From: Dromaius novaehollandiae
Taxonomy: Eukaryota > Chordata > Aves > Casuariiformes > Dromaiidae
DNA length: 64,000 nt
Assembly (NCBI RefSeq): GCF_036370855.1
Contig: NC_088113.1
Coordinates: 19,860,501-19,924,500 of the forward strand
Reading direction: 5' to 3'
The position numbers and the translations under genes were made by a program. Positions 1 through 10,390 of the stretch are shown in pieces; the first letter of the stretch is position 1, and each line of letters opens with the position of its first letter. The notes beneath the pieces are model-generated. The model was not told the DNA's origin and did not search any database. It saw only the letters and a program-made list of their open reading frames with translations.

Positions 1-1740
1 TCCGCCCCGACCAGCCCGCCGAGCGCCGCGCCCCGCCGCCCCCGGGAGAGCCGCTGCCCCGGGAGCGGCACCGCCCGCCGCCTCGGGGACCTGGAAACAC
101 GCTCCTGCCTTGCTGCCAGGTGGAGCCTGCGGAAAAGGCGCCGGGGAGCTGGGAAAGGCTTTGGAGCAAAAGGCTGGGGAAGTTTTTGCCACACGCTTGT
201 GCAAAATCGGTGATAAGCAGCAGTTAGGGAGGCTGCGACAGGGCTCTGCGGAGCTGATTACATGCAAGCAATCTCCCCTTGAGTCATGAAACATCTCATC
301 TCTCCTACCATGAGCAATTACCACTTATCACAGAAACAGCTCGAGCAAGACTGCCACTTCCTTCCTAGGTTCCCTTTCGAAGCGCTGCAGGGTGATGGCT
401 GGTTTTCCCAGAAGTTACTACCAGCCCTCGGAGTGGGGGCGAGCACATCCACACTCCGAACGCTCTCATCCACGTCTTCAGGGTGGAGGACCGGGAGAAA
501 AGCAGCTCTGCAAACTCAGAGCTGAATCAGAGCAGGGTTCTGCTTATTTAACGGAGCCTTTGCAGTTTCTAGAGAAGATGCACGTTCTTCTCCAGGCTGT
601 GTGTGTATGTGTTTAAAGAGCAGATATTACGGACAAGCTGTGGCACTGCGAGCGGCACATCGCAGCCCAGTTTGGCCATTCCCTGGTCACGCCACTTTGC
701 AGGCACTTTGCGAGCTCCTTTGCGAGCCCCGCAGATTTCCCCCATCCACACTTCCTTCTTCTAAAAGGTGACTTTCTTTAAATGAAGCATTCACGGGCTT
801 TTACTATCCGAAGGGGCCGTTTGGCTCAAGCATCACAAAGAATCGCAAATCAAATGTTCGTGGAGATTTATAAAAACCCAAAACATACACCATAAAACTG
901 CTCCTGAGGATGCGGGAGCCTTCGCAGATGTTGGTAAGCTTCCAGCTGACTCAACATGCCAGAGCCAGGGTGGGGACTGTCACCCTGCTGCACCGTGGGG
1001 ACGGGGACGGACGGACAGCCGCAGCATTGCACTGAGGTTGCACTAAAGATTTGGGAAAGCCGGTGGTGGCGGGACCCCGGGAAGGCCCTGGCTGCATCCA
1101 CCGAGGTCCTGGGTGCAGAACCAGCTCCTACATGACCACATGTTTTCTAGCTCCTGCCAGAGTGAGCTGAACGGGTAAAAAGAGGAAAATCCAGACTATG
1201 GAAAAGCGGAGGTTGCCATGCCGGGAGGCGCAGCGTCCGCTCCGTAATCCAGCCGTGTGTAAGGGCCGAGAGCTGCTGTGAGCCGGGAGGTCTGTTACTC
1301 ACACGGGCGGGTGCTCGGTTGGGTTTTTAGCTGAGCAGTCACATGGAAAGGCCTATTTTAACTGCTTTCCCCACGTAACGGCGTGCGTGTCGCAGGGACT
1401 GAAAGAGAGGGTGGGATGATCATCGTCTCTCCCAGGGAAATGGGTTTTAATGAGGTTTTAAATAATAAAGTGGGATAATTTCCCTGGCTGGCAAGATCAT
1501 GAAATTTTTATGCCTCCTTTCTCTCCCAAAGTTTTATCACCTTTTATTTTTAGTGACACACAATCTTCCTTTAAAAAAAAACAGAGAAACCACTGATTTA
1601 GGGAAAGCCGCTCTTGGGCCAGGCAAAGCAATCCCACGTGCGGGAGACGGGCAGGGCAGAGGAGCAGGGTCCCCCCGGCCCCTTCCCCGGTGCCTGCACA
1701 CGGGGGCAGGCGATGCCCCCCCCTCCGCCTGCACTGTGGG
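1..1740. other. noncoding left edge, CpG-rich at 1-100
   Basis: I see no gene here. The first 100 bases are very CpG-dense and could be the edge of a CpG-island promoter lying mostly outside the window. In human, RGS19 lies head to head with OPRL1 close to a shared promoter, so an OPRL1 orthologue on the minus strand just left of the window would fit, but no OPRL1 coding sequence is visible. The rest is ordinary mixed-composition DNA with only short ORFs of no recognisable content. Confidence 0.4.
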
Positions 1741-2360
1741 GAGGAGGCCGGGTGCTGGCGCAGGGTGCTGGGGGGGTGGAGGGTGCTGGTGGAGGGTGTT
1801 GGGGCAGATGCTGGGTGCAAGGTGCTGTGTGCTGTTACTGGGTGCTAGTGCATGGTGCCAGCACAGGGTGCCAGTGCATGGTGCCAGTACCGGGTGCCGC
1901 TGCTGGGTGCCCTTACTGGGTGCTAGGTGCGTGCACTGGATGCTGGTGCAGAGTGCCAGTACTGGGTGCTCGTGCGGGGTGCTGGGTGCACGCACTGGGT
2001 GCCAGTACTGGGTGCCAATACTGGGTGCCAGAACTGGGTGCTAGGTGCATGTACCGGGTGCTGGTGCAGGGTGCCAGTACTGGGTGCTAGGTGCATGTAC
2101 CGGGTGCTGGTGCAGGGTGCCAGTACTGGGTGCCAATACTGGGTGCCAGAACTGGGTGCTAGGTGCATGTACCGGGTGCTGGTGCAGGGTGCCAGTCCTG
2201 GGTGCTAGGTGCACGCACCGGGTGCTGGTGCAGGGTGCTGGGTGCACACACTGGGTGCACGCACTGGGCGCCGCCGCAGGGTGCTGGTGCCGGTACCGGG
2301 TGCTGGCGTGGGCTTGCCGGTGCGGGTGCCGGGGCCGGGCGCTGGGTGCTGGGTGCCGGT
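1740..2360. repeat. GGTGCTGGGTGCCAGTACT-type minisatellite
   Basis: A tandem array built from a 13-16 base element of the form GGGTGCCAGTACT / GGGTGCTAGGTGCAT. Two or three elements form higher-order units of about 46 bases that recur almost unchanged between 2030 and 2220. The array decays at both ends into GGTGCTGG-rich DNA and runs directly into the CpG island that follows. Long ORFs through it on both strands encode only the repeat and are not genes. Confidence 0.9.
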
Positions 2361-2379
2361 GCCGGTGCGGGGCGCGTGT

Positions 2380-3450
2380 GCGCGCTGGGGCGTGAGGAAG
2401 TGCCGCGGCCGCGGGCGCTTTAGGAAGTCAATCGCAGGGGCCGGGGGACGCGTGCGCAGTTGCCGCCGCCCCGCTCCGCTCCGCGCCGCTCCGCTCCCGC
2501 GGCTCTGCCTCTCCCCGCGGCGCCCAGCCCGGCGGCGGCAGCGCAGAGGCGGCGGCCGCGGACGGCGCGGCGGCGGCGGCGGCGCGGATGCCCGGCCCGT
2601 GAGTACCCCGCGCCCCGGCGGCCCTGCCCGCGGGATGCCGCGCCGGGAGCCCGGCCCGCCGCCCCTCGCTCGCCCCCCGCGCCGCCTGCCCCCCCGCATG
2701 CTGCCCCCGCTTTGCTCGCACCCCTCTGCGTGCATCCCCCCCCCCCCCCCCCCGGTGCAGCGATACCGGGGCTGATGGCGAGGTCGGGCTCCGTGTGTCC
2801 CTCTGTCCCCGGCTGCCGCCTGTCACCCGCCCCATGTGCGAGCGGGCTGCGGCCGCGCCGGCGGGGGGGCTCCGCGGGGACGGCGGGCGAGGGGACCCCC
2901 CCCCGGCGCTGCATCCCCCCGCCGAGAGGGCAGGGCCCCCGCGAGGAGGAGGAGGAGGAGGAGGAGGAGGAAGGAGGAGGAGGGCGGGGGGCACCCGCCC
3001 GCCGCAGGGCTGGCTGCACCGGGGCTCGCCCAGCCGGGGGTGCGGGCGAGGAGGGGGGGTCCCCGCCGAGGCCTCCGCCGGCCGGGGCTGCGCTGGGTGC
3101 GGGCGAGGGCAGCGCCGGAGCACCCGTCCCCGGGGCCAGGCGGGACGCCGGGGTCCCTTCCCGGGCGGCTTCCCGGGCGGGCGCGGAGGGTGTCACCGGC
3201 CCAGCAGGTCTCCTGGCCACCGGCGATGGCGGAGGGGGCCTTGGTGCGGCCCGGCCCGGCCGCGGCTCCCCATCGCGCTGGACGGCGGCTCCCTGTCACC
3301 CAACCGAGCCCATCGCGTGGCGGCATCCCGGGGAGCCGCCGCACACGTGCGGATGGCCACCCGTCTCCGGGCACGGCGAGGTTCCCCCGGGAAGCTCCCT
3401 CTCCGCGCCGCTTCCGCCAGGCTCTCCTGGCACCCGTCCACGGCCTTATT
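2380..3450 (+). promoter_or_regulatory. CpG island with candidate RGS19 5' exon
   Basis: A dense CpG island begins right after the minisatellite. ETS-like AGGAAGT cores lie near 2395 and 2422 and an NRF1-like GCGTGCGCAG at about 2450. A G+C-rich segment then ends at a good donor, CCCGGCCC|GTGAGT, with the exon ending at 2598. An ATG at 2588 gives only eleven bases before the donor, and joining them to the acceptor at 10083 would not keep the RGS19 frame, so this would be a noncoding or uORF-bearing first exon. Assignment to RGS19 rests only on position and strand. Confidence 0.4.
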
Positions 3451-6400
3451 TAAGAAACTAAACAACAAGTGTGAAGTGAGTGGGAGGGATTTCCCTGCCG
3501 CGAGGGGAGTTCGTCCCCTCCGGATGCGTCTCCGTCCCCGCCATCCCCGTGGATGGGGACGCCGGTCCCGCGCCGCCCTGGATGCGCGGAGCCCGTCGTT
3601 TTTGCCGTCCCGGTGGATACTTTGCTTCGGGAAAGCGGGTCGCCGGGTGGGCACGGGCCGCGGAGCGCCTTTCCCCGGGGAGAGCAGCACATCAGACTTC
3701 CCTACAAGGATTTCAGCTCCTCCGCGGCAGCCCTTCCCCACAAATGACTCAAGCCACATGCTAATCAAAATACAGTCATGTTCTTCAGCAATTAAACAAA
3801 CTCCACCTCGGAAGATTAGAGTGGAGGAGCAGGGATTTAGTGACTTGAACATATTTCAGTCGGGGTCTGTGTGTCCATTTTGATATTGTTATTTAAGAAG
3901 AAGTAGGAACTGAAGGCAGCTAATCGGATAATGCTACTCGAACCCGGAGAGGGCAAGAGAGAAAAATACCTTGGCAAAGTAATTAATGCTGAGTCTGTCC
4001 TAGGTGCGGGAGCAGCACGTCTCTGCCCCCTCCCTGCTCTCTGATTTCATCCTGTCTTTGCTTATCTTTGGTCATAGTCCCACTTTTAGACTGGACTTGG
4101 GCTACAGCACCTGGAGTTTCAGTAAGACTAATGCAAAGGGTCTGGGCGAGCTCGCTGCTCGCTGCTCGTCCCTGTGGGCGCCCGCGAAATCCGGCGATCC
4201 GTAGGCACAAAGTGGCAGAACAGCCCCGGGAGCCAGAGCGTCGCTGCCCGCCGGCTCCTCCGGCCTCGCCGCCTGCCCGGCCTGCTCTCGCTTTGGACCC
4301 GTCCAGCCCAGAAGCGCTTGGTGTCTGCAGAGGATGGGCTCAGACTGCCACGGCTTTGGCTCTGTTTTGCCAAGCTTTTATCCCCTGGATAAGTTTATTT
4401 TGGAAAATTAGCTCAAGAGGAGGCGACATCTTTGCCATCCGCGGGGGATGCCGAGGGAGGTGCACCCTGCGCCCTGCCCTCCTTGCACCCAGCTCCTGGC
4501 ACCAACCCACCACCCCGTGCAAGCGCCCGGGCCGTTGCACGCACCGCGGGGCCGGTGCCGGTGCCATGGCCGTGCCGTGCCGCCAGGCCCGCGGCCGCAC
4601 CGCAGCACGCTTCCGGGTTGCCCCGCGCCGCAACGCTCGCGGAGGCTTCCTCCGCTCAGTTCCTCCTTCGTCTCCGCCTGCCTCTGCACTCGCGTCCATT
4701 GCAAGAGCTCTGCTGAGGACGGAGCTGAGGGTGGGTGTTTGTACACTTTATTTAACAGCTGCCTTTTAATTTGAGGAGAGAAAAGACGGTTGCATGTTGC
4801 CACCGGTTGTTTCAGTCCCGCAAATTCGCAGCACCTTGCAGGATGTTGCAACATGCTCTTGGCCCCTGGGGAGGACGCGCGGGGGAAGAGTCCCCGAGAG
4901 CCCCTGTGGCGTAAGAGAGGAAGGCATCGAACGCGGCAGAAGCCGGTCTGCAACGCACATCCCATCCCCTGCTCCAGCAAAGACTCCACGAACCCGCATT
5001 CGGCCTCGCGAGCGTCTCCCTTTCCTGCGCTCCCGCCCGTAGGAGCCACACGAGCCTCCTCCAGCTCATCCCATCATTACTGCTCTTGGCCAGTCCATTA
5101 ATGTCCCCAGCTGCTTTGCCACATTTTGCCCTGTGTTATGTCCCCCCAGCTCACTGCACCCTTCTCCGGTGGGGAACATGGTGTTTTTATTCTCTTTTCA
5201 TCCATTATCTTTCGCGGCCAGCCAGGCCCAGCCGGCCTCGGAGCCGCTCGTGCTTTCCTGCTCCGGAGATGCTTCCTCCGGAGCCGGTTCCCAGCAGCTC
5301 CGCGCAGGGCTCCGGCCTGGGGCCGCTCGTTCCCTCCCGCGAGCCGGGCGGGCAGGCTGCGTGAGCGCGGCGCTGCGGGGAGGCCCGGCTGCTCGTTCCC
5401 GCTGCTGCGCGAGCGGAGCCGCGATCCAAAGTGCGTTCAACGAGGCAGCCCCCCCCCCCCCGAGTTTCGTAGACCCTCGGCGCCCCGGGAAAGCGAGCTC
5501 GGAAGCACGGAGAATTTCTCTCCCCACGTCTGTTGTTTCTGGCTTGAAACCCACCGGGTTTCTTCTTCCTCCATGTCCCCCGGAGAGGGAAATGCTCTTC
5601 TTCCTCCGCCGCTTCTTCCCCCGCCCAAGCCGGCGGTGCCGGGGCAGGTTTCGCCAGCTGGGGAGGACGTAGCGCCGGCGTGCCGGACCGCGACCTGCGC
5701 TGAGCCCCGTCACCCGGATCCCCCTACGCGCATCCCGAATTTCACGGGAAAAAAACCCATGGCCAGGTCGGGGGCCTGCACGGCCCGGGCATCTCCTGGC
5801 AGGAGCCGGTGCCGTCGGGAGTGGGATCTTCCCAGCCCGGCGCCGCGCTCCCGGCCCGCGAGACCTCCCGCCGGCCCGGCCCGCGGCGGGTTTCCCTGCG
5901 GGGCAGGAGCGCTTCGCTCCCCACCTGCTCCGCAAAGCTCCTGCCTTTGGCCGTTTTGGGAAAGCAAAGATTTAACTGGGGAGAGGGTGAAGCAGCAGCA
6001 GCAACGGAAACATCAGCAGAGTCCTTTGGGGTTCTGCTTTAATATTCAGCTGAGAAATGGAGAAAAGGGGCTTTCCTGGCGGCAGCAAGGAGAATCTCGG
6101 AGTTTTATAGCATCCTGCGCTTCCAGTTCTCCAACCGCTCTCGCAAACAGCATCGGTTGCTCCGGTTTGACCTTTGGAGGCTCTTTGCTCATGGATCGGC
6201 TCATTTTGGGACCACGCAGGCTTTCTCGTCCGCGCTTGCACACTCCGGAGGGACACAAGGCCGGAGGGGCTCCGGCACGGCAACGCGGCACAGGGAAGGG
6301 AAAAGTCCGGGGCCGGGGAGCCCCGCACGGCTGTGTGCTGGCAGCCTGCTCCGTGGGAGCCGGGTCCGCGGCCGGCTCGGGATGCGGAGGGGACACAGAG

Positions 6401-9300
6401 AGCCGGCGGAGGGACTCGGGGGCGGCGGGTTTGGGGGTTCCCTTTGCTGCCTCCGCCGCCTCGTGCAGCCGCAAACCCGGCTGGGCTGGAGTCGTTTCCT
6501 CCGGCAGAAGGCAAATGTCCAAGTAGCATTTCAGTGCAAAGTGCAGGTGAAGAGCAAACAGGTACATATTGGCATTAGCAGGCAGGAACCCCGGAAAAGG
6601 AAGGGAAAGCTTCACGCCAGCGTTGGAAAACAAGACGAAAAAAAGCAAGAAACCGCCTGCGATTCAGCTGCGGGTTTCAGAGCGAGGAGAGGGCTCGCAG
6701 AAGGGATTTGGCGCTGCCGAAACGTGCTGCCCGGGCAGCCGCGGCAGGCGCGCGGCCCTAAAGCATCCCGCCGAGGCCGTCGTCGCGGGACGTGGCGGGA
6801 TGTCCCCGGCCGGGACGCGGGGCCGCCGGCGCGGAAAGCTGCCGGCTGGCAGGGCGCCCCGGGGCGAGGGTGCCGCGCAGCGCGCCGGCACGGCACGGCA
6901 CTTCCTTCCGCGGCGGAGCCCGCCGACTCCTCCCCGGGGCACGGCCAAGCCCGGCCTGGCAGGTTTCCTTCCCCCTCCGCGGCGGCCGCGATAACCCGCC
7001 GTGCCGCTCCGGGACGGACGGGAGCTGCTCGCGGCACGGCGGAGCACCGTGGACCGGGGCGGTTTGGGGGGAACCTCGGCGCTGCCCGTCCCTGCTGCCG
7101 CCGCCGAATTGGGGCCTCCGGAGGGCCGATGTCCTGCGGGATGGATGCGGCTGCCTCGCCCCGCGGGCTGGCATCAGCATCGGCATCGGGATCGTCCCCG
7201 TCCGTGCCGTCCGAGGCCGCATTTTGGGAAGGGAGGCAGCGGGGCTGGAGAGGGGGCCGGACCCGTCCTCCTCCGGGCAGCTCCCGCGCCGGCTGCTCCC
7301 GGCTGCCTCTGCCCCGGGCAGAAGCATCCCAAGGGGCCTCGGCATCCCGATGGGCTTCACGGGAAAAGCCGGCGTCGGCCCTGCCGGTGAGCTCCGCGTT
7401 CGCTGCAGGCGTTGGCGACGCGCAGGGTTTTCCCCTGCCTTAAACCTGCACAGGGGCCTGATTCCCGGCAGCGCGTTTCCCTGGGAGCTGCAGTTATCCA
7501 TCCGGTTACCCCCAGTGCTCCTGGGATTTCCCAGGCCAAAAATTAGTATTAATGAGCTCCGCTGCTGCTGCCGGCCTTGGGGGCAGCGTGTCCCTGAGCT
7601 TGGGGAAAAGCATCCTCCCCTCCCCGTCGGGGACAAAATCCGGCACAGCTGAATCGCCTCCAGCACGCAGGGTTTCCCTCTGTGCATCGCCGCCCTCCTC
7701 ATCCCGGCACGCTCCGACCCCGGCCCAGCGCTGGGCCACGCTCGCCGCCAGGGTTAGATCGCTAAAGGGGGGGGAAAGAAAAAGCCGGCTCTAAAAATAG
7801 CTCCTAAAACTTCCTGTGCCGCTGCCAGGTGGCCGGGGCCGGCCGCGGCGCGCGAGGCAGCTGTGGGCACCCGCCGGCTCCCGGCCCGCGGTGCCGAGCG
7901 CTCCCGAGCTCCGGGAAGCCGGCAGAGCGGCGGCTCCAGGGAAAGCTGCCGGCCGGGTTGGGCCGTACGAGCCGCTGGAGAATCCCGCAGCGGTGCTGGG
8001 AAGGGACGTGGCCGGTGCCCCGAGGATGCTGCCGGGCCGCGCGGTCCTCGCCGCTCGGGAACGGGGCACGGGAACGGGCAGCCGCGGCTCCGTGTGTGAT
8101 GGATGTGGAGCCGCTCGGCTCCTCCGGGGAGACCTGGGCAGCCGGGAGCGCGGCCGGGGCGGTTCCCACACTGAGGTTGTGCATCGCATTTCTTTCTTTT
8201 CTTTCCCTAAAAAAAAAAAGCATCGAACACGTCTGCAAGCGGCCGCGGGAGCCGGCTTTCGCCCGCGCGTCGAGCGGGCCGGGACGCCGCACGCGGGGAC
8301 GGGCCGCGCTCGCCCGGCGTGGAAAAGCGGCGGCGAGCGGAGCCTCGCCGTGCCGGGGCTTTCCCAAAAAAGGCCTGAACTCTTCGTTTGAGTTTGCCAC
8401 TTCCCTTACCACTCCCTTTCCTGTGAGAGGATGTGTTCGGTTGCTTTTCTTTTCGGCTTCTTTTTTTTTTCTCGCGCGGCTCCTGCCGCTCTCCCCGCCG
8501 CGCCGGCCGTCCCTGCAAGGCGCCCGCCGGCATGGCCCGCCCGGAGCTCCCCCCCGCGCAGCAGGTAGGGAGGCCGCGGGGCCCCCGCAGAGCCCCGGCG
8601 CCCCTTGCAGCAGGATCCGGCCGAGCGGGGCGACCCGGGGCGCTGCTCTGCCCGGGGCCGACGGCGCGCGGCCGCTTTGCACCCGGCTTTGCGCAGCAGC
8701 CGTCCCGGCGTGCAGCTGCTGGAAAACCCCCCGCGGACGGGGATGCTTCCCTGCAGGCGCCGTTTTGGGGAGCTTCCCCCCGCCAAGCGCAGCGTTCGCC
8801 CCCGGGGTCAGCCGGGCCGTGCAATCGGGCCGGGGGCCGCGGAGCCGGGCAAGGGCCGTTTTCGGGGTGTCTCCTCCCCGCGCTTGGGAAACGTCCCCTT
8901 TTCGCCAGCCTTCCTCTTTTCGCAGCCGCCCGCGCGCCCCCGCGCCTGCCCTCCCGCGGCCCGGGCTCCCGCTGCCCGCGGGAACTTCCTCCTCCGGCAG
9001 CCGCGGTTCAGCCTCCCGGCAGCCGCCCGCGCTCCGGGGAAGCGCCTGCATCCCGCCGCTCGGCGAGGGCCCGCAGCATCCCGCACCGCGGCCCGGCCGG
9101 GCGCCGGCGGCCTTCGGGGCCCATCTGCAGCAGCGATGCAGCGCGCCGGGCTCGGCAGCGCCCGGGTCTTGCTCTCAGCGCCCGTCGCTGAGCAAACTTC
9201 CCTCCCCTGCTTCCTTCCACTCATATGACACCTCGGAGCGGCTCCGACTTCCCCATCCCGGGCCTGTGAACCGCCGGGGCTGACTCAGCCGCCGGCCCCC
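3450..9300. other. GC-rich noncoding DNA upstream of RGS19
   Basis: No protein family is recognisable on either strand. ORFs of 200-480 codons arise because stop codons are rare in such GC-rich sequence; they overlap one another in several frames and lack conserved content. Short A+T-richer islands, for example 3720-3990, 5940-6070 and 7490-7560, interrupt the CpG-rich background and are the parts most likely to be conserved noncoding sequence. Confidence 0.5.
8532..8564 (+). other. candidate alternative first coding exon of RGS19
   Basis: An ATG at 8532 is followed by eleven codons (MARPELPPAQQ) and then a donor, CAGCAG|GTAGGG, in phase 0. The RGS19 exon starting at 10355 also begins in phase 0, so joining the two would supply an in-frame start upstream of the Cys-rich exon. 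A pyrimidine-rich stretch and an ETS-like TTTCCTGTG lie about 100 bases upstream. This is frame logic only; chance occurrence is quite possible in such GC-rich DNA. Confidence 0.22.
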
Positions 9301-9364
9301 GTCATGCCACCGCCGGGGCCCTGCGTGGTGCAACGCTGGGCTCGGGGCAGCTTTGCTCAGTGGG

Positions 9365-9895
9365 GCAGAGCGTCGCATCCCGGGCTGCAGCCAGGGCAGA
9401 GCGTTGCATCCCGGGATGTGGCCAGGGCAGAGTGTTGCATCCCAGGCTGCAGCCGGGGCAGAGTGTTGCATCCCGGGATGTGGCCAGGGCAGAGTGTTGC
9501 ATCCCGGGCTGCAGCCAGGGCAGAGCGTCGCATCCCAGGCTGCAGCCAGGGCAGAGCGTTGCATCCCGGGATGTGGCCAGGGCAGAGTGTTGCATCCCAG
9601 GCTGCAGCCGGGGCAGAGTGTTGCATCCCGGGATGTGGCCAGGGCAGAGTGTTGCATCCCGGGCTGCAGCCAGGGCAGAGCGTCGCATCCCAGGCTGCGG
9701 CCGGAGCAGAGCGTTGCATCCAGGGATGTGGCCAGGGCAGAGCGTCGCATCCCAGGCTGCAGCCGGGGCAGAGTGTTGCATCCCGGGATGTGGCCAGGGC
9801 AGAGCGTCGCATCCCGGGATGTGGCCGGGGCAGAGCGTCGCATCCCGGGCTGCAGTTAGGGCAGAGCGTCGCATCCCGGGCTGCAGCGTGGGGCT
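9365..9895. repeat. 31-bp minisatellite (GCATCCCGGGCTGCAGCCAG unit)
   Basis: About 17 copies of a 31-base unit. Two variants of the middle, GGGCTGCAGCC and GGGATGTGGCC, alternate irregularly, followed by AGGGCAGAGYGTYGCATCCC. As 31 is not a multiple of 3, each reading frame cycles through the same 31-residue translation, and no stop occurs in any of the six frames. This explains several false ORFs of 170-250 codons. It lies just upstream of the first RGS19-homologous exon. Confidence 0.95.
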
Positions 9896-10082
9896 GCTGG
9901 AGCACCTGCACCTCCCTCCTGGCTTTTCCCTTCCTCCCCTTGCATCATTTTCTGTTTCTCCGGCTGTATCCCGGCTCCCAGCGGTGCGGCGGTGCCGGCG
10001 GCGGGCTCTTCCCGGCGGGAAGCGCGGCTCTCCGGGCTGCGGCCCGGCGGTGACGCGGTGCCGCTCCTCTCCCTTGTCCCAG

Positions 10083-10225
10083 GCTCCGCGGAGGAGGCTG
10101 CAGGGACGCTAGCCCGGGCGCCTCCAGGGCTCGGCTCGCCGGCAGCCCCGCAGCGGCGCGGCGCAGCACCCGGGGCCCCGCAGCACGACCCAGCCACGTC
10201 CGCCGTGCATGAGGCCGGGACGCAG
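10083..10225 (+). other. RGS19: upstream RGS19 exon with N-terminal homology but no ATG
   Basis: An acceptor, CCCTTGTCCCAG, ends at 10082 and a donor, CAG|GTGAGG, starts at 10226. The last ten codons, from 10196, read TSAVHEAGTQ in phase 0. As I recall them, mammalian RGS19 proteins begin MPTPHEAEKQ, with an intron after that Q, so this exon aligns in sequence and phase. Where mammals have ATG this sequence has ACG (10196-10198), with a purine at -3. The in-frame sequence stays open upstream to 9992. Either translation starts at the near-cognate ACG or an upstream exon supplies an ATG, or the exon is now 5' UTR and translation starts at 10391. Confidence 0.55.
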
Positions 10226-10390
10226 GTGAGGGGCTCGCCGGGCGGGCCGGGACAACGGGCGGCGGCGGGGGACCGAAATCGCAGCGTGTCGCGGTGCCGG
10301 GGCCCGCGCGGTGCCCCCCCCATGGGGCCGGCTCACCCGCTCTGTGCCTGGCAGCGCGCGGGACCCGCGTCCGCAGAGCCACCCCTTCCG

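Noticed and set aside
2588-2598. ATG before the GTGAGT donor as the RGS19 start codon
   Set aside because: Splicing to 10083 would put RGS19 out of frame, so if the exon is real its ATG does not start RGS19.
9365-9895. CRISPR-like regular repeats
   Set aside because: Units are contiguous with no unique spacers and the context is a vertebrate nuclear genome; the same holds for the other arrays.
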